Source of the DNA: Bacilli bacterium
Lineage (GTDB): Bacteria > Bacillota_I > Bacilli_A > RFN20 > CAG-826
DNA: 34,824 nucleotides
NCBI GenBank assembly: GCA_017477255.1
Contig: JAFUXB010000001.1
Coordinates: forward strand, 93,872-128,695
Direction of reading: 5' to 3'
Part shown: positions 24,658 to 32,307 of the stretch, piece by piece
How the letters are laid out: the number at the start of each line of letters is the position of its first letter
Position numbering within the stretch: position 1 is the stretch's first letter
Made by a program: the position numbers and the translations under genes
The notes under the pieces: generated by a model
The model's database searches: none
What the model was told of the DNA's origin: nothing
Seen by the model: only the letters and a program-made list of their open reading frames with translations

Positions 24658-25491
24658 ATGAAAATTTCATTTATAGGACTTGGTATCATGGGTTTACCCA
24701 TGGCTACTAACGTAAGTAAAAGTCACGATCTAATCGGATATGATATATTTAAAAAGGAAACACCATTTCCTTTTGCTTCTTCTTATGAAGAATGTGCAAA
24801 CCATGCTGAAATTATTATTTCAATGGTTCCAAAAAATGAACATTTTGAAAGTTTAGTTAATTCAATGCTCCCTTATTTAAAAAAAGGAACAATTTGGATT
24901 GATATGTCTACAATTTCTCCTTCAACAAATTTAAAAATGAAAGAGATTTTACTTAAAAAAGATGTAATTTTATGTGATGCACCAGTAGTTAAAAGTCAAC
25001 CTGCAGCAATTAAAGGTGAACTTGGAATTTATTTTGGTGGTGAAGAAGAAGTTTTTGAAAAAGTTAAACCAATCTTATCATTAATGGGTAAAAACATTAT
25101 TTATATGGGTCCAAGTGGATCTGGTTTAAAAATGAAAATTTTACATAATGCATTAGTTGGTCAAATTCAAAATGGTGTTAATGAAATTTTAGGACTTGCT
25201 GAATCATTAAATATGAATTTAGACGATGTAGTCACTGCTTTAGGTTATGGTGGAGCTCAATGTTTCTATCTTGATACTAAAGCTAATAACATTAAAAATC
25301 ACACATATCCTACAGCTTTTTCTGTTGAAAATATGAATAAAGACGTTCATTTTGCATTAGAAATTGCTAAATCAATAAATAAAGAATTACCATCTTTAGA
25401 AAATGTTGTAAAAGTATATGAAAAAGCAATGGAAGAAGGTTTAGCAAAACAAGATTTCAGCGCTTCATATGAAATAGTTAATAAAAAATAA
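24658..25491 (+). CDS. sftF: Beta-hydroxyacid dehydrogenase family, predicted 3-sulfolactaldehyde reductase
   Basis: 277 residues. An N-terminal Rossmann fold with GLGIMGLPMA binds NAD(P)H; SMVPKNEHFES and WIDMSTISPST follow; the substrate loop is DAPVVKSQPAAIKGE; the catalytic lysine region is GLKMKILHNALVG. This is the family of YihU, which reduces 3-sulfolactaldehyde to 2,3-dihydroxypropane-1-sulfonate. K112 lies where YihU (from memory) has a sulfonate-binding Arg in PVGRT, keeping a positive charge. Reduction would regenerate NAD+ in fermentation. The gene starts three bases after sftT. Confidence 0.87.
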   Translation: MKISFIGLGIMGLPMATNVSKSHDLIGYDIFKKETPFPFASSYEECANHAEIIISMVPKNEHFESLVNSMLPYLKKGTIWIDMSTISPSTNLKMKEILLKKDVILCDAPVVKSQPAAIKGELGIYFGGEEEVFEKVKPILSLMGKNIIYMGPSGSGLKMKILHNALVGQIQNGVNEILGLAESLNMNLDDVVTALGYGGAQCFYLDTKANNIKNHTYPTAFSVENMNKDVHFALEIAKSINKELPSLENVVKVYEKAMEEGLAKQDFSASYEIVNKK

Positions 25492-25502
25492 GGAGACTAT
25501 GT

Positions 25503-26834
25503 ATGAAAAAAGCAAAAATAGGTTTAGTGTGCCTTGTTAGAAAAACATTTGATTTTGAAACAGCATTTAAACTTTATAATGAAAGAATTAAAGAAGTTAT
25601 GAAAGATGAAACTGTTGAATGGTTTAATTATCCTTCAATGGTTATTGATCCTCTTGATGCTAAAAATGCTAGTGATTTCTTTTTAACAAATAAGGTCGAT
25701 GCAATCGTAGTAGTCTCTGCTACATTCCATTTAGGACATTTAGCTTTAATTATTAACGATCAATGTAGAAAACCATTACTTTTATGGGGATTTGATGAGC
25801 TTCCATATGATGGAGGAAAAATTAGATTAAATGCTGTTTGCGGCGTTAATTTGAATGCTTCAAATTTATATAAAGGTGGAAATGATTCTTATATTGTCCA
25901 TGTTGGAAATGAAATTGATGAAGACTGGGTTAAAGCAATTAAGATGAAAGTTGCTATTGAAAATTCAAATGTAGGTTTAGTTGGATATAGAGCTGATGGT
26001 TTCTTTAATGTTGGTGTTGATGAATTACATCTTTATAAAGAAATTGGCTGCTTAATTACTCATTTTGAATTAGATGAATTATTTACTGGAGAAGCAACTG
26101 AAGAAGAAATTAATAAGGAGAAAGCTAATGTTTTAGAAATTTTTGATACTAAAAAGTTAAATGATTTCCAAATTACCCAAGTTGCTAAACTTGTTGTTTT
26201 AGCATCAAAATTTGTTAAAAATAAACAACTTGATGTACTTGCAATTAGATGTTGGCCAGAATTTGCTAAAAATTATGGAGTTTCACCTTGTGCAATGATG
26301 TCAATTTTACAATCAAGGGGAATTTTACTTGCTTGTGAAGGTGATATTGAAGCTGCAATTTCTATGGTAGCTGTTAGAGCTGCTGGTGAAAATACACCAT
26401 TTATGGCTGATTTATCACAAGTTAATTATAAAGAAAACTTTGCTTTACTTTGGCATGATGGAGTTGCTCCATGTAATTTATGGAACGGCTTATGCAATAG
26501 AAGTTTAGAAACTTATTTTGCTGGAGGAAAAGGAGTTACTGCTGACTTTGTTTTAAAGGCAGGAAAAATGTCAATTTTAAGAATTGATACTGCTAGAGGA
26601 AAAACAAGAATCTTCTATGAAGAAGGTGAAGCAGTTGATATGGATAAAGAATTATCTGGAACTTATGCAAAAGTTATCTTTAAACATCATATTAAAGACG
26701 TAATTGATGAAGTAGTTTATACAGGTGTTGCTCACCACGTAATTATGGGCTATATCCAATATGAAAAAGCAATGAGATATCTTGCTAGAATTAAAGGTTG
26801 GGAAGTTTTAGATGTTGACAGCAAGAAGTTCTGA
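25503..26834 (+). CDS. sftI: L-fucose/arabinose isomerase-fold protein, predicted sulfoquinovose isomerase
   Basis: 443 residues of the FucI/AraA-like fold. The N-terminal half has alternating strands and helices (IGLVCLVRKTFDFE; VSATFHLGHLALI). The C-terminal catalytic half has LAIRCWPEF, ACEGDIEAAISM and LWHDGVAPCNLW, giving candidate metal-binding Glu, Asp and His. In the Sft pathway it isomerises sulfoquinovose to 6-deoxy-6-sulfofructose before the transaldolase step. AAGGAG at 25490-25495 sets the start. The last 23 bases overlap the next gene. Confidence 0.87.
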   Translation: MKKAKIGLVCLVRKTFDFETAFKLYNERIKEVMKDETVEWFNYPSMVIDPLDAKNASDFFLTNKVDAIVVVSATFHLGHLALIINDQCRKPLLLWGFDELPYDGGKIRLNAVCGVNLNASNLYKGGNDSYIVHVGNEIDEDWVKAIKMKVAIENSNVGLVGYRADGFFNVGVDELHLYKEIGCLITHFELDELFTGEATEEEINKEKANVLEIFDTKKLNDFQITQVAKLVVLASKFVKNKQLDVLAIRCWPEFAKNYGVSPCAMMSILQSRGILLACEGDIEAAISMVAVRAAGENTPFMADLSQVNYKENFALLWHDGVAPCNLWNGLCNRSLETYFAGGKGVTADFVLKAGKMSILRIDTARGKTRIFYEEGEAVDMDKELSGTYAKVIFKHHIKDVIDEVVYTGVAHHVIMGYIQYEKAMRYLARIKGWEVLDVDSKKF

Positions 26835-27420
26835 ATTTAAAAAATATGGCGAATTAATTGAAGAAAATTTTGACGATGTAGTCCAATATCTCCTTTTTAA
26901 CTCACCAATGCCAGAACAAAATAATTTATATGTCAGAGATGATTTAAAGATGCATAATCTTAAATCGTTTTTAGAAATTAAAAATAAAGTTTATAAGAAT
27001 AAAGAAACAGAAATTGGATATTGCAATGGATATAATTCTAAATTAAATTGCTTAGAATATCATAATGGAATTGAAGTTGATATTGCTGCAACTGATTTAG
27101 TTTTACTTCTTGCTTTACAAGAAGATGTTCATGATGGAGTAATAGATAGTAAAGACGTTAAAGCTTTTTATATTAAAAAAGGTGAAGCAGTAATTTTATA
27201 TAGTGGAGTTTTCCATTTTTCACCTTGTAAATTATCAGATTCAGGCTTTAAATGTGCAATTATTTTACCTGATGGAACAAATAAAGATTTAGAAAAACCA
27301 AGCGAAGATAAAAAGTATTGGAAAGAAAATAAGTGGCTTTATGCACATAAAGACACAAATCAAGCTAAGCTTGGCGCTTATATTGGTATTATTGGAGAAA
27401 ATATAGAAGTTAAATATTAG
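26812..27420 (+). CDS. sftX: DUF4867 protein, sulfoglycolysis accessory protein
   Basis: 202 residues; the central AFYIKKGEAVILYSGVFHFSPC followed by IILPDGTN looks like a cupin-like barrel with His candidates. It matches the DUF4867 family, whose gene accompanies Sft pathway operons in Firmicutes, but whose reaction I do not know to be established. A sugar-binding, mutarotase or isomerase-assisting role is speculation. The ATG lies 23 bases inside sftI in another frame, so translation is coupled; no strong ribosome site is seen. Confidence 0.8.
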   Translation: MLTARSSEFKKYGELIEENFDDVVQYLLFNSPMPEQNNLYVRDDLKMHNLKSFLEIKNKVYKNKETEIGYCNGYNSKLNCLEYHNGIEVDIAATDLVLLLALQEDVHDGVIDSKDVKAFYIKKGEAVILYSGVFHFSPCKLSDSGFKCAIILPDGTNKDLEKPSEDKKYWKENKWLYAHKDTNQAKLGAYIGIIGENIEVKY

Positions 27421-27428
27421 ATTATTTT

Positions 27429-28178
27429 ATGGGACTATCTCTTTATGAAATAATATTTCTTTTAATAGTGCTTGTTTCTAACATAGTTCAAGCAATTACT
27501 GGCTTTGCTGGTACTGTTTTAGCTATGCCTGGATCAATAGCACTAGTTGGTTATGATGTAGCTAGACCAGTTTTAAACTTTATAGTAATTCCTTTATCAA
27601 TTGTAATTATGATCATGAATTGGAAATCAATAAATTGGAAGGGTTTGCTTTTCATGATTTTATTTGTTGGTTTAGGGTTTGGAGCTGGTTATTTATTCTC
27701 ACTTTTAGAAATAAATCAGAACATATTACTTATAGTTTATGGTGCAATAATATGCATTTTAGCCGTTCTTTTTATGTTTTTTCATCTTGAGAAAGTCGAA
27801 ATTCCAATATATATTCAAATCCCAATTTTACTTTTAGCAGGAATAATTCACTTTTTATATACTAGTGGAGGCCCACTAGTTGTTATTTTTGCTTCTCACG
27901 CATTTAAAGATAAAAAAGAATTTAGAGGAACGCTTTCAATTATGTGGATTTTACTTAATTTGATTGTGTTTATTTCTAATTTATCACATGGATTATTTAC
28001 TCCACATGTTTGGATTTTATCTTTAATTGCTTTAAGTTCAGTTGTAGTTGCTGTTGTAGTTGGACATTTTGTTGTTAAAATTTTACATCAAGATTTATTT
28101 ATGAGGCTGACTTATATATTGCTATTTATTGTTGGTTTAATGACGATTGTAATAAACACAATTTCACTAGTAAATTAA
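27429..28178 (+). CDS. sftE: TauE/SafE-family exporter, predicted C3-sulfonate exporter
   Basis: 249-residue membrane protein with about seven to eight hydrophobic segments. The N-terminal ITGFAGTVLAMPGSIAL and the second-repeat GGPLVVIFASHAF are typical of TauE/SafE (DUF81) proteins, which export sulfite, sulfoacetate and other sulfonates. Last gene of the sft operon, so it probably exports dihydroxypropanesulfonate made by SftF. It starts eight bases after sftX with no strong ribosome site. No classic terminator follows, only a dispersed-repeat copy. Confidence 0.87.
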   Translation: MGLSLYEIIFLLIVLVSNIVQAITGFAGTVLAMPGSIALVGYDVARPVLNFIVIPLSIVIMIMNWKSINWKGLLFMILFVGLGFGAGYLFSLLEINQNILLIVYGAIICILAVLFMFFHLEKVEIPIYIQIPILLLAGIIHFLYTSGGPLVVIFASHAFKDKKEFRGTLSIMWILLNLIVFISNLSHGLFTPHVWILSLIALSSVVVAVVVGHFVVKILHQDLFMRLTYILLFIVGLMTIVINTISLVN

Positions 28179-28187
28179 AAAAGAGTG

Positions 28188-28205
28188 GGGTTTTGCAAGG
28201 TTTTT
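28188..28205 (+). repeat. Dispersed 18-nt repeat, copy 6
   Basis: GGGTTTTGCAAGGTTTTT followed by GAAT, nine bases after the sftE stop. Confidence 0.75.
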
Positions 28206-28225
28206 GAATAAAATTAAGCTAAAAA

Positions 28226-28254
28226 TTGAATAGAAAATTAATTTAAATTATTAT
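28226..28254 (+). promoter_or_regulatory. Leaderless promoter of the DUF1919 gene
   Basis: TTGAAT (28226-28231), 17-bp spacer, TATTAT (28249-28254). The predicted start nucleotide is 28261, one base before the ATG; no ribosome site. Confidence 0.6.
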
Positions 28255-28261
28255 TAATATT

Positions 28262-28930
28262 ATGGAAAACGCTAAAAATTCATTAGGTTATAAAGTTGTA
28301 AACAAGTTAAGAAATTTAATTGCAACTAAAAAAAGAAAAGTTGAAATTGAAGAAGAACTTGTTAATGATTTTTCTATTATTTCATGTAATTGCATTGGTG
28401 GAATGGTTTATCATGATTTAAAAATGAAATTTTTATCACCAACAATCAATTTATATATCGATACTCCTGATTTTATTAAAATGTGTCTTAATTTAAAAGA
28501 CTACATGGAAAAAGAATTGGTTGATGCAAATAATAAAGATTATCCAATTGGAATATTAGGTGATATTAAAATTCATTTCTTACACTATAAATCATTTAAA
28601 GAAGCAAAAGAGTCTTGGGATAAAAGAAAGGAAAGAATTAATTATGAAAAAATATTTGTAATTATATCTGACCGTGATAATTTTAGCGAAAATTTACTTG
28701 ATTCAATCGATAAAATCCCATATAAGAAAGTCCTTTATTCACATAAAAAAATTGAAAAAGATTATGTTGTTTATGTTGAAAAGGACAAGAAATTCAATAC
28801 TGTTAGAACGTTAACTGATTTTATAAATTTCAAAGGAATAAGAAAATATGAATATTATTTTGATATTTATAAATGGCTTAGTGGAAAATATACAGTAAAA
28901 GAGTGCTTAAAAAATAAAAAAAATTATTAG
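28262..28930 (+). CDS. DUF1919 family protein
   Basis: 222 residues. The pattern FSIISCNCIGGMVYHDLKMKF, then SPTINLYI and the DFIKMCLNLKDYM segment, is the hallmark of DUF1919, a family usually found in exopolysaccharide and glycan loci. The second half has KIFVIISDRDNFSENLL, typical of the family's conserved acidic loop. No signal peptide or membrane segment. Biochemical function is unknown. It is a lone gene with its own promoter and no leader, and no other glycan genes are near. Confidence 0.8.
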   Translation: MENAKNSLGYKVVNKLRNLIATKKRKVEIEEELVNDFSIISCNCIGGMVYHDLKMKFLSPTINLYIDTPDFIKMCLNLKDYMEKELVDANNKDYPIGILGDIKIHFLHYKSFKEAKESWDKRKERINYEKIFVIISDRDNFSENLLDSIDKIPYKKVLYSHKKIEKDYVVYVEKDKKFNTVRTLTDFINFKGIRKYEYYFDIYKWLSGKYTVKECLKNKKNY

Positions 28931-28954
28931 AACATTTAATATAAATGTTATAAT
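28931..28954 (+). promoter_or_regulatory. Promoter with perfect palindrome, upstream of the 83-residue protein gene
   Basis: The perfect palindrome AACATTTA-ATA-TAAATGTT (28931-28949) shares its last base with the -10 TATAAT (28949-28954). It resembles the rpoE promoter, where a palindrome also runs into the -10 box. Confidence 0.55.
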
Positions 28955-28974
28955 AAGCGCAAAGGAGTAAGATT

Positions 28975-29226
28975 ATGGCGAAATATTACAAAGTTGAATT
29001 TAATTACCCAGATGGACATTTCGAAGTTTTATATGATGAATATTTAACTTTAGAACACGCAGTTCAAGCTGGAAAAAACATGCTCAATACAGTTAAAAAT
29101 ACAGAAAAACTACACCATAGTGCTCTTGATTCAGATCAAACAAAATTAATTAAACCTTACTTTCTCGTTGCTGAACATGATGATAAAGTAACTAAGACTG
29201 TATTTGATAGTAGAAAAAATAAATAA
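28975..29226 (+). CDS. Small protein of unknown function
   Basis: 83 residues, starting MAKYYKVEFNYPDGHFEVLY and containing EYLTLEHAVQAGKNML. A good ribosome site (AAAGGAG), a promoter and a terminator of its own show it is a real single-gene unit. It is soluble, with no cysteine and no signal peptide. The N-terminus looks like two short strands and the middle like one amphipathic helix. I do not recognise the family. Confidence 0.8.
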   Translation: MAKYYKVEFNYPDGHFEVLYDEYLTLEHAVQAGKNMLNTVKNTEKLHHSALDSDQTKLIKPYFLVAEHDDKVTKTVFDSRKNK

Positions 29227-29231
29227 ATAAT

Positions 29232-29252
29232 AAGCACCTAAAGTGCTTTTTA
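29232..29252 (+). terminator. Terminator after the 83-residue protein gene
   Basis: Stem AAGCAC/GTGCTT with a five-base loop, then a T-rich run. Confidence 0.85.
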
Positions 29253-29289
29253 TTTTTATAACCTAGAAGTATAAATATTAAAAATACCG

Positions 29290-29307
29290 CGGTTCTGCAA
29301 GGTTTTT
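29290..29307 (+). repeat. Dispersed 18-nt repeat, copy 7
   Basis: CGGTTCTGCAAGGTTTTT followed by GAAT, between the small protein gene and the lipoprotein phosphatase gene. Confidence 0.7.
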
Positions 29308-29348
29308 GAATATAAATTTCATAAATTAGTATATTAAGGAGTCAATGT

Positions 29349-30473
29349 ATGAAGTCGTTTATTAAAAAAACATTAGTTACATCAGTTTTATCATTAGCGT
29401 TTGTTAGTGGATGTGCAAATAAAACTACAGTTCCTAGTGAAGAAGGTGAAAAGATTGAATTAGTTGAATTTAATGATGTAGTTGATATTCATACTGAAAT
29501 TCAAAGCGAATTTATTTTGGAACGTTTTGATGTTGCAAGTGAATACAATATAGATGGCAAACATGAATTAAGTAAGCCACTTAAAACAACATTTAATCGG
29601 AATCTTAAAGGTTGTGATCCTAAAGATATTAAATATTATGAATTAAAGATATCTGAATATGAAGATTTTAAAGACTCAAAAACAATAAAAGCAAAGTCAA
29701 ATTCAGCAAAAGCAACTAATTTTAAAATAGATCAAAAATATTATTGGAAGGTTATAGGTTATAAAGAAGATAGAGAAATTTCTTCTCCAATTTCAACTTT
29801 CCAAACATATGATGAAGGACCAAGAAATTTAGATATTGATGGAATTACTAATGTTAGAGATTTAGGTGGTTATTATATTGATGATGATAAATATGTAAAA
29901 CAAGGCTTAATTTATAGATGTGGTAGATTAAATTATAGTAGTGTTGAACAACCTTCCATTCAAATTGGAATAGATGGAATTGCTGAAATGAGAGATTATC
30001 TTAAAATTAAATCAGAAATAGATTTAAGAATGACAGAAGATAATGAAGTGGGTTCAATAGATGAATCTCCACTAGGAAGTGATATTAATTACTATCAATG
30101 CCCAATGAATTATGAAGGAAATATTTTATTGAGCAATAAACAAATGGTTGCATCTGTTTTTGAATTGTTAGGTGTTAAAGAAAATTATCCTTTAATTTTC
30201 CATTGTAATATTGGAACAGATAGAACTGGACTTATTGCATATTTATTAAATGGATTATTAGGAGTTAGTGAATCTGATTTAATTTTAGATTATGAGTTTT
30301 CTAACTTAGGTAATATTGGTGGAACAAGACAATTTAGTAGATTACGTTCAAGTTATGTTGCTACAATTGGTCAAACTGAAGGAGCAGACCTAAGTGAAAA
30401 GTGTGAGAACTACTTACTAGGACTTGGAGTAGCTCAGAAAACTATAGATAATATAAAAACTATATTGTCATAA
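29349..30473 (+). CDS. Lipoprotein tyrosine-protein phosphatase
   Basis: 374 residues. A lipoprotein signal peptide ends in the lipobox VSGC with C22, so the mature protein is anchored outside the membrane. Residues of about 35-155 look like a fibronectin III-like or beta-sandwich region (YYELKISEYEDF; YWKVIGYKEDREISSPISTFQ). The catalytic domain begins LDIDGITNVRDLGGY and has the CX5R loop HCNIGTDRTG with C286 and R292, typical of the Y_phosphatase3 (PF13350) family. It may act on surface phosphotyrosine, phosphoinositides or phosphorylated glycans. AAGGAG lies before the ATG. Converges on the ABC permease gene. Confidence 0.88.
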   Translation: MKSFIKKTLVTSVLSLAFVSGCANKTTVPSEEGEKIELVEFNDVVDIHTEIQSEFILERFDVASEYNIDGKHELSKPLKTTFNRNLKGCDPKDIKYYELKISEYEDFKDSKTIKAKSNSAKATNFKIDQKYYWKVIGYKEDREISSPISTFQTYDEGPRNLDIDGITNVRDLGGYYIDDDKYVKQGLIYRCGRLNYSSVEQPSIQIGIDGIAEMRDYLKIKSEIDLRMTEDNEVGSIDESPLGSDINYYQCPMNYEGNILLSNKQMVASVFELLGVKENYPLIFHCNIGTDRTGLIAYLLNGLLGVSESDLILDYEFSNLGNIGGTRQFSRLRSSYVATIGQTEGADLSEKCENYLLGLGVAQKTIDNIKTILS

Positions 30474-30497
30474 AAAAAGCACCAGATGGTGCTTTTT
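30474..30497. terminator. Bidirectional terminator
   Basis: AAAAAGCACC/GGTGCTTTTT stem with an AGAT loop between the phosphatase gene and the convergent permease gene; T-rich on both strands. Confidence 0.9.
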
Positions 30498-31269
30498 AAA
30501 ATTTTACGTCGATAATTTTTAGCTTGTTTGCAATTAGTCTTGTTATTAAAGAAAACAATATAATAAATATTATAGCTATTAATGAATAAGCAAATATTGG
30601 AGCCATATCTGCAGGATTATTTTTTTGAGCACTTGATATTGCTGATCCTAATCCATAAGAAGTAGATCCTGAAATTACTTCAGCCATAATTTCAATTTTA
30701 AAACTTAATGCAAAACTAGAGAAAATCCCTACTAAAATATAAGGGAATGCTAACGGTAATTTAACTTTTATTAATTTTCTAAATTCACTACAATTTTCCA
30801 TTTTTAAAGCATCTAAAATATCTTTATCAATGTTTTTAATTCCACCTAAAACTGATTCAAATAAAATAGGGAAAGAAATTAAAGCAACGATAGCTATTGG
30901 AGTATATTTAGCATTGAATAAGACTAAAAATAAGAAAACCAAAGATGCAGTTGGAATAGTTTTTAATATTAAAATAGTTGGAGCCATTATTTTTTCGCTA
31001 TATTTAATATTTCCTGCAATAGTTCCAAAAATAAGAGCAAGGGCTAATGAAATTAAAAATCCAATTATCATTTTTAAAAATGATGCACCTAAAGATTTAT
31101 AAACATATGAAGTTTTTAGCAATTCAAAAGTAGTCTTAAGTGTTGAAAGAGGATCAGGAAAAATTAAATCTCTTTCTTGAATACTCAAGCTAATTACAGT
31201 CCAAATTAATAAAAATAATATGAATCCGATGCTATATAAAGTGTAATTATTTGTAATAAATTTCTTCAT
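30496..31269 (-). CDS. ABC transporter permease (SsuC/TauC/ThiX-like)
   Basis: 257 residues with about six hydrophobic segments and the binding-protein-dependent transport signature region LDALKMENCSEFRKLIKVKLP, which docks the ATPase. N-terminal IFPDPLSTLKTTFELL is typical of permeases for sulfonates, nitrate, taurine and pyrimidine precursors. Its ATG lies inside the end of the binding-protein gene (23-base overlap), so the two are coupled. No ATPase gene is present in this operon. Confidence 0.9.
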   Translation of the reverse strand: MKKFITNNYTLYSIGFILFLLIWTVISLSIQERDLIFPDPLSTLKTTFELLKTSYVYKSLGASFLKMIIGFLISLALALIFGTIAGNIKYSEKIMAPTILILKTIPTASLVFLFLVLFNAKYTPIAIVALISFPILFESVLGGIKNIDKDILDALKMENCSEFRKLIKVKLPLAFPYILVGIFSSFALSFKIEIMAEVISGSTSYGLGSAISSAQKNNPADMAPIFAYSLIAIIFIILFSLITRLIANKLKIIDVKF

Positions 31270-32200
31270 TTGTTTGTTGAATGTTAAATAATCCTAAGAA
31301 TGTATCAATTGCTTCTTTATTTGCAAAAGCTTCTAAATAACCAAGGCCTAATTGGTTTCCTTTAGTTGTAACTGCTTGAACAACAGCAGCTGGAGCACCA
31401 AATTTAGTTTTTTGAACGTCTAATTCTAATGTTCCAACAGTTGATGATAATAAAGCAGGAGTTTCTAAAAGTGATGTGATGTTTGTTTTTAAGTTACCTA
31501 AGAAAGTATTTACTGATTCTTTATTTGCAGTGTTTTTAACAAATACACTTGCTTGCATCATCTTTTTCCCTTCGTTTTTAGCTTCATATTTTTCTTGAAT
31601 TGATTCATAAATTGAAGCTTTTCCATAAGTTGCAGCGTTTTGGTTTGATAAAGCAACTTGTAAAGCAGGTTGGGCTAAGAAAACATAATCAACACTTGAT
31701 CCTGTGGCTACGTTTTTACCACTTACTAAGCAAGCAGCAGCGTCTGAAGCAGCAGCTACATATTCGATGTTTGCATCAAATTCGCTTCCATAAAGATAGT
31801 GAAAAATTTTATCTGGAGTTTGACCTTGACCAAATAATATGATTTTATCATCACCTTCCATTGTTGTGTTTTCATCATTTCCAGTACTAGCAATATAGAA
31901 ATTTCCAAAAGTGATAGTTGAAGCAATTTTGTATGGAGCGCCATTATTAATTGCTTGGATTCCGCTTGTAGTATCAATGACTACAATGTCGTTTTCTGAT
32001 GAACTAGTCATTTGAGCGATAATATTTTTTGGAACTGCATTTGTTTCAAAATTTTCGTTATTGTACTCGTTATAAAAAGCATAAGCTGGAGCACCAACAG
32101 GAGCGATAATTTTTAATGGTTTATTTTCGGTAGTGTTTCCTTTTGAACAGCCAACCATTAGGGCTACAAGACTTAAACTAAATAAAAATGTTTTTTTCAT
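31247..32200 (-). CDS. ABC transporter substrate-binding lipoprotein
   Basis: 317 residues from the chosen ATG. Lipoprotein signal with lipobox VGCS (LMVGCSKG). The fold looks like NMT1/SsuA-type periplasmic-binding protein class II: APVGAPAYAFYNEY near the mature N-terminus, IVVIDTTSGIQAI, and the YVFLAQPALQVAL segment. Ligand unknown; aliphatic sulfonate, taurine or a vitamin precursor are possible by family only. GAGGTG at 32212-32207 is the ribosome site; the in-frame GTG three codons earlier is part of it. A CRP-type palindrome upstream suggests control by the divergent regulator. Confidence 0.88.
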   Translation of the reverse strand: MKKTFLFSLSLVALMVGCSKGNTTENKPLKIIAPVGAPAYAFYNEYNNENFETNAVPKNIIAQMTSSSENDIVVIDTTSGIQAINNGAPYKIASTITFGNFYIASTGNDENTTMEGDDKIILFGQGQTPDKIFHYLYGSEFDANIEYVAAASDAAACLVSGKNVATGSSVDYVFLAQPALQVALSNQNAATYGKASIYESIQEKYEAKNEGKKMMQASVFVKNTANKESVNTFLGNLKTNITSLLETPALLSSTVGTLELDVQKTKFGAPAAVVQAVTTKGNQLGLGYLEAFANKEAIDTFLGLFNIQQTNEEIYYK

Positions 32201-32235
32201 AATTTTCACCTCGTAAATATTATATATTTAATGTT

Positions 32236-32241
32236 ATTATA
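32236..32241 (-). promoter_or_regulatory. -10 box of the ABC transporter operon
   Basis: Minus-strand TATAAT (32241-32236). The Crp-type palindrome fills the region between it and the expected -35, a position that would favour repression. A second TATAAT (32224-32219) lies too close to the ribosome site. Confidence 0.45.
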
Positions 32242-32244
32242 TAT

Positions 32245-32262
32245 GTGTGATTTAAATCACAC
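32245..32262. promoter_or_regulatory. CRP/FNR-type operator
   Basis: Perfect 18-bp palindrome GTGTGATTTAAATCACAC containing TGTGA-N6-TCACA, the classical CRP half-sites. It lies midway between the divergent transporter and Crp-like regulator genes. Confidence 0.8.
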
Positions 32263-32307
32263 TATTAAAATGGATTTTGTAAAAAATAATGGAGTTTAAG
32301 AGGGTTT

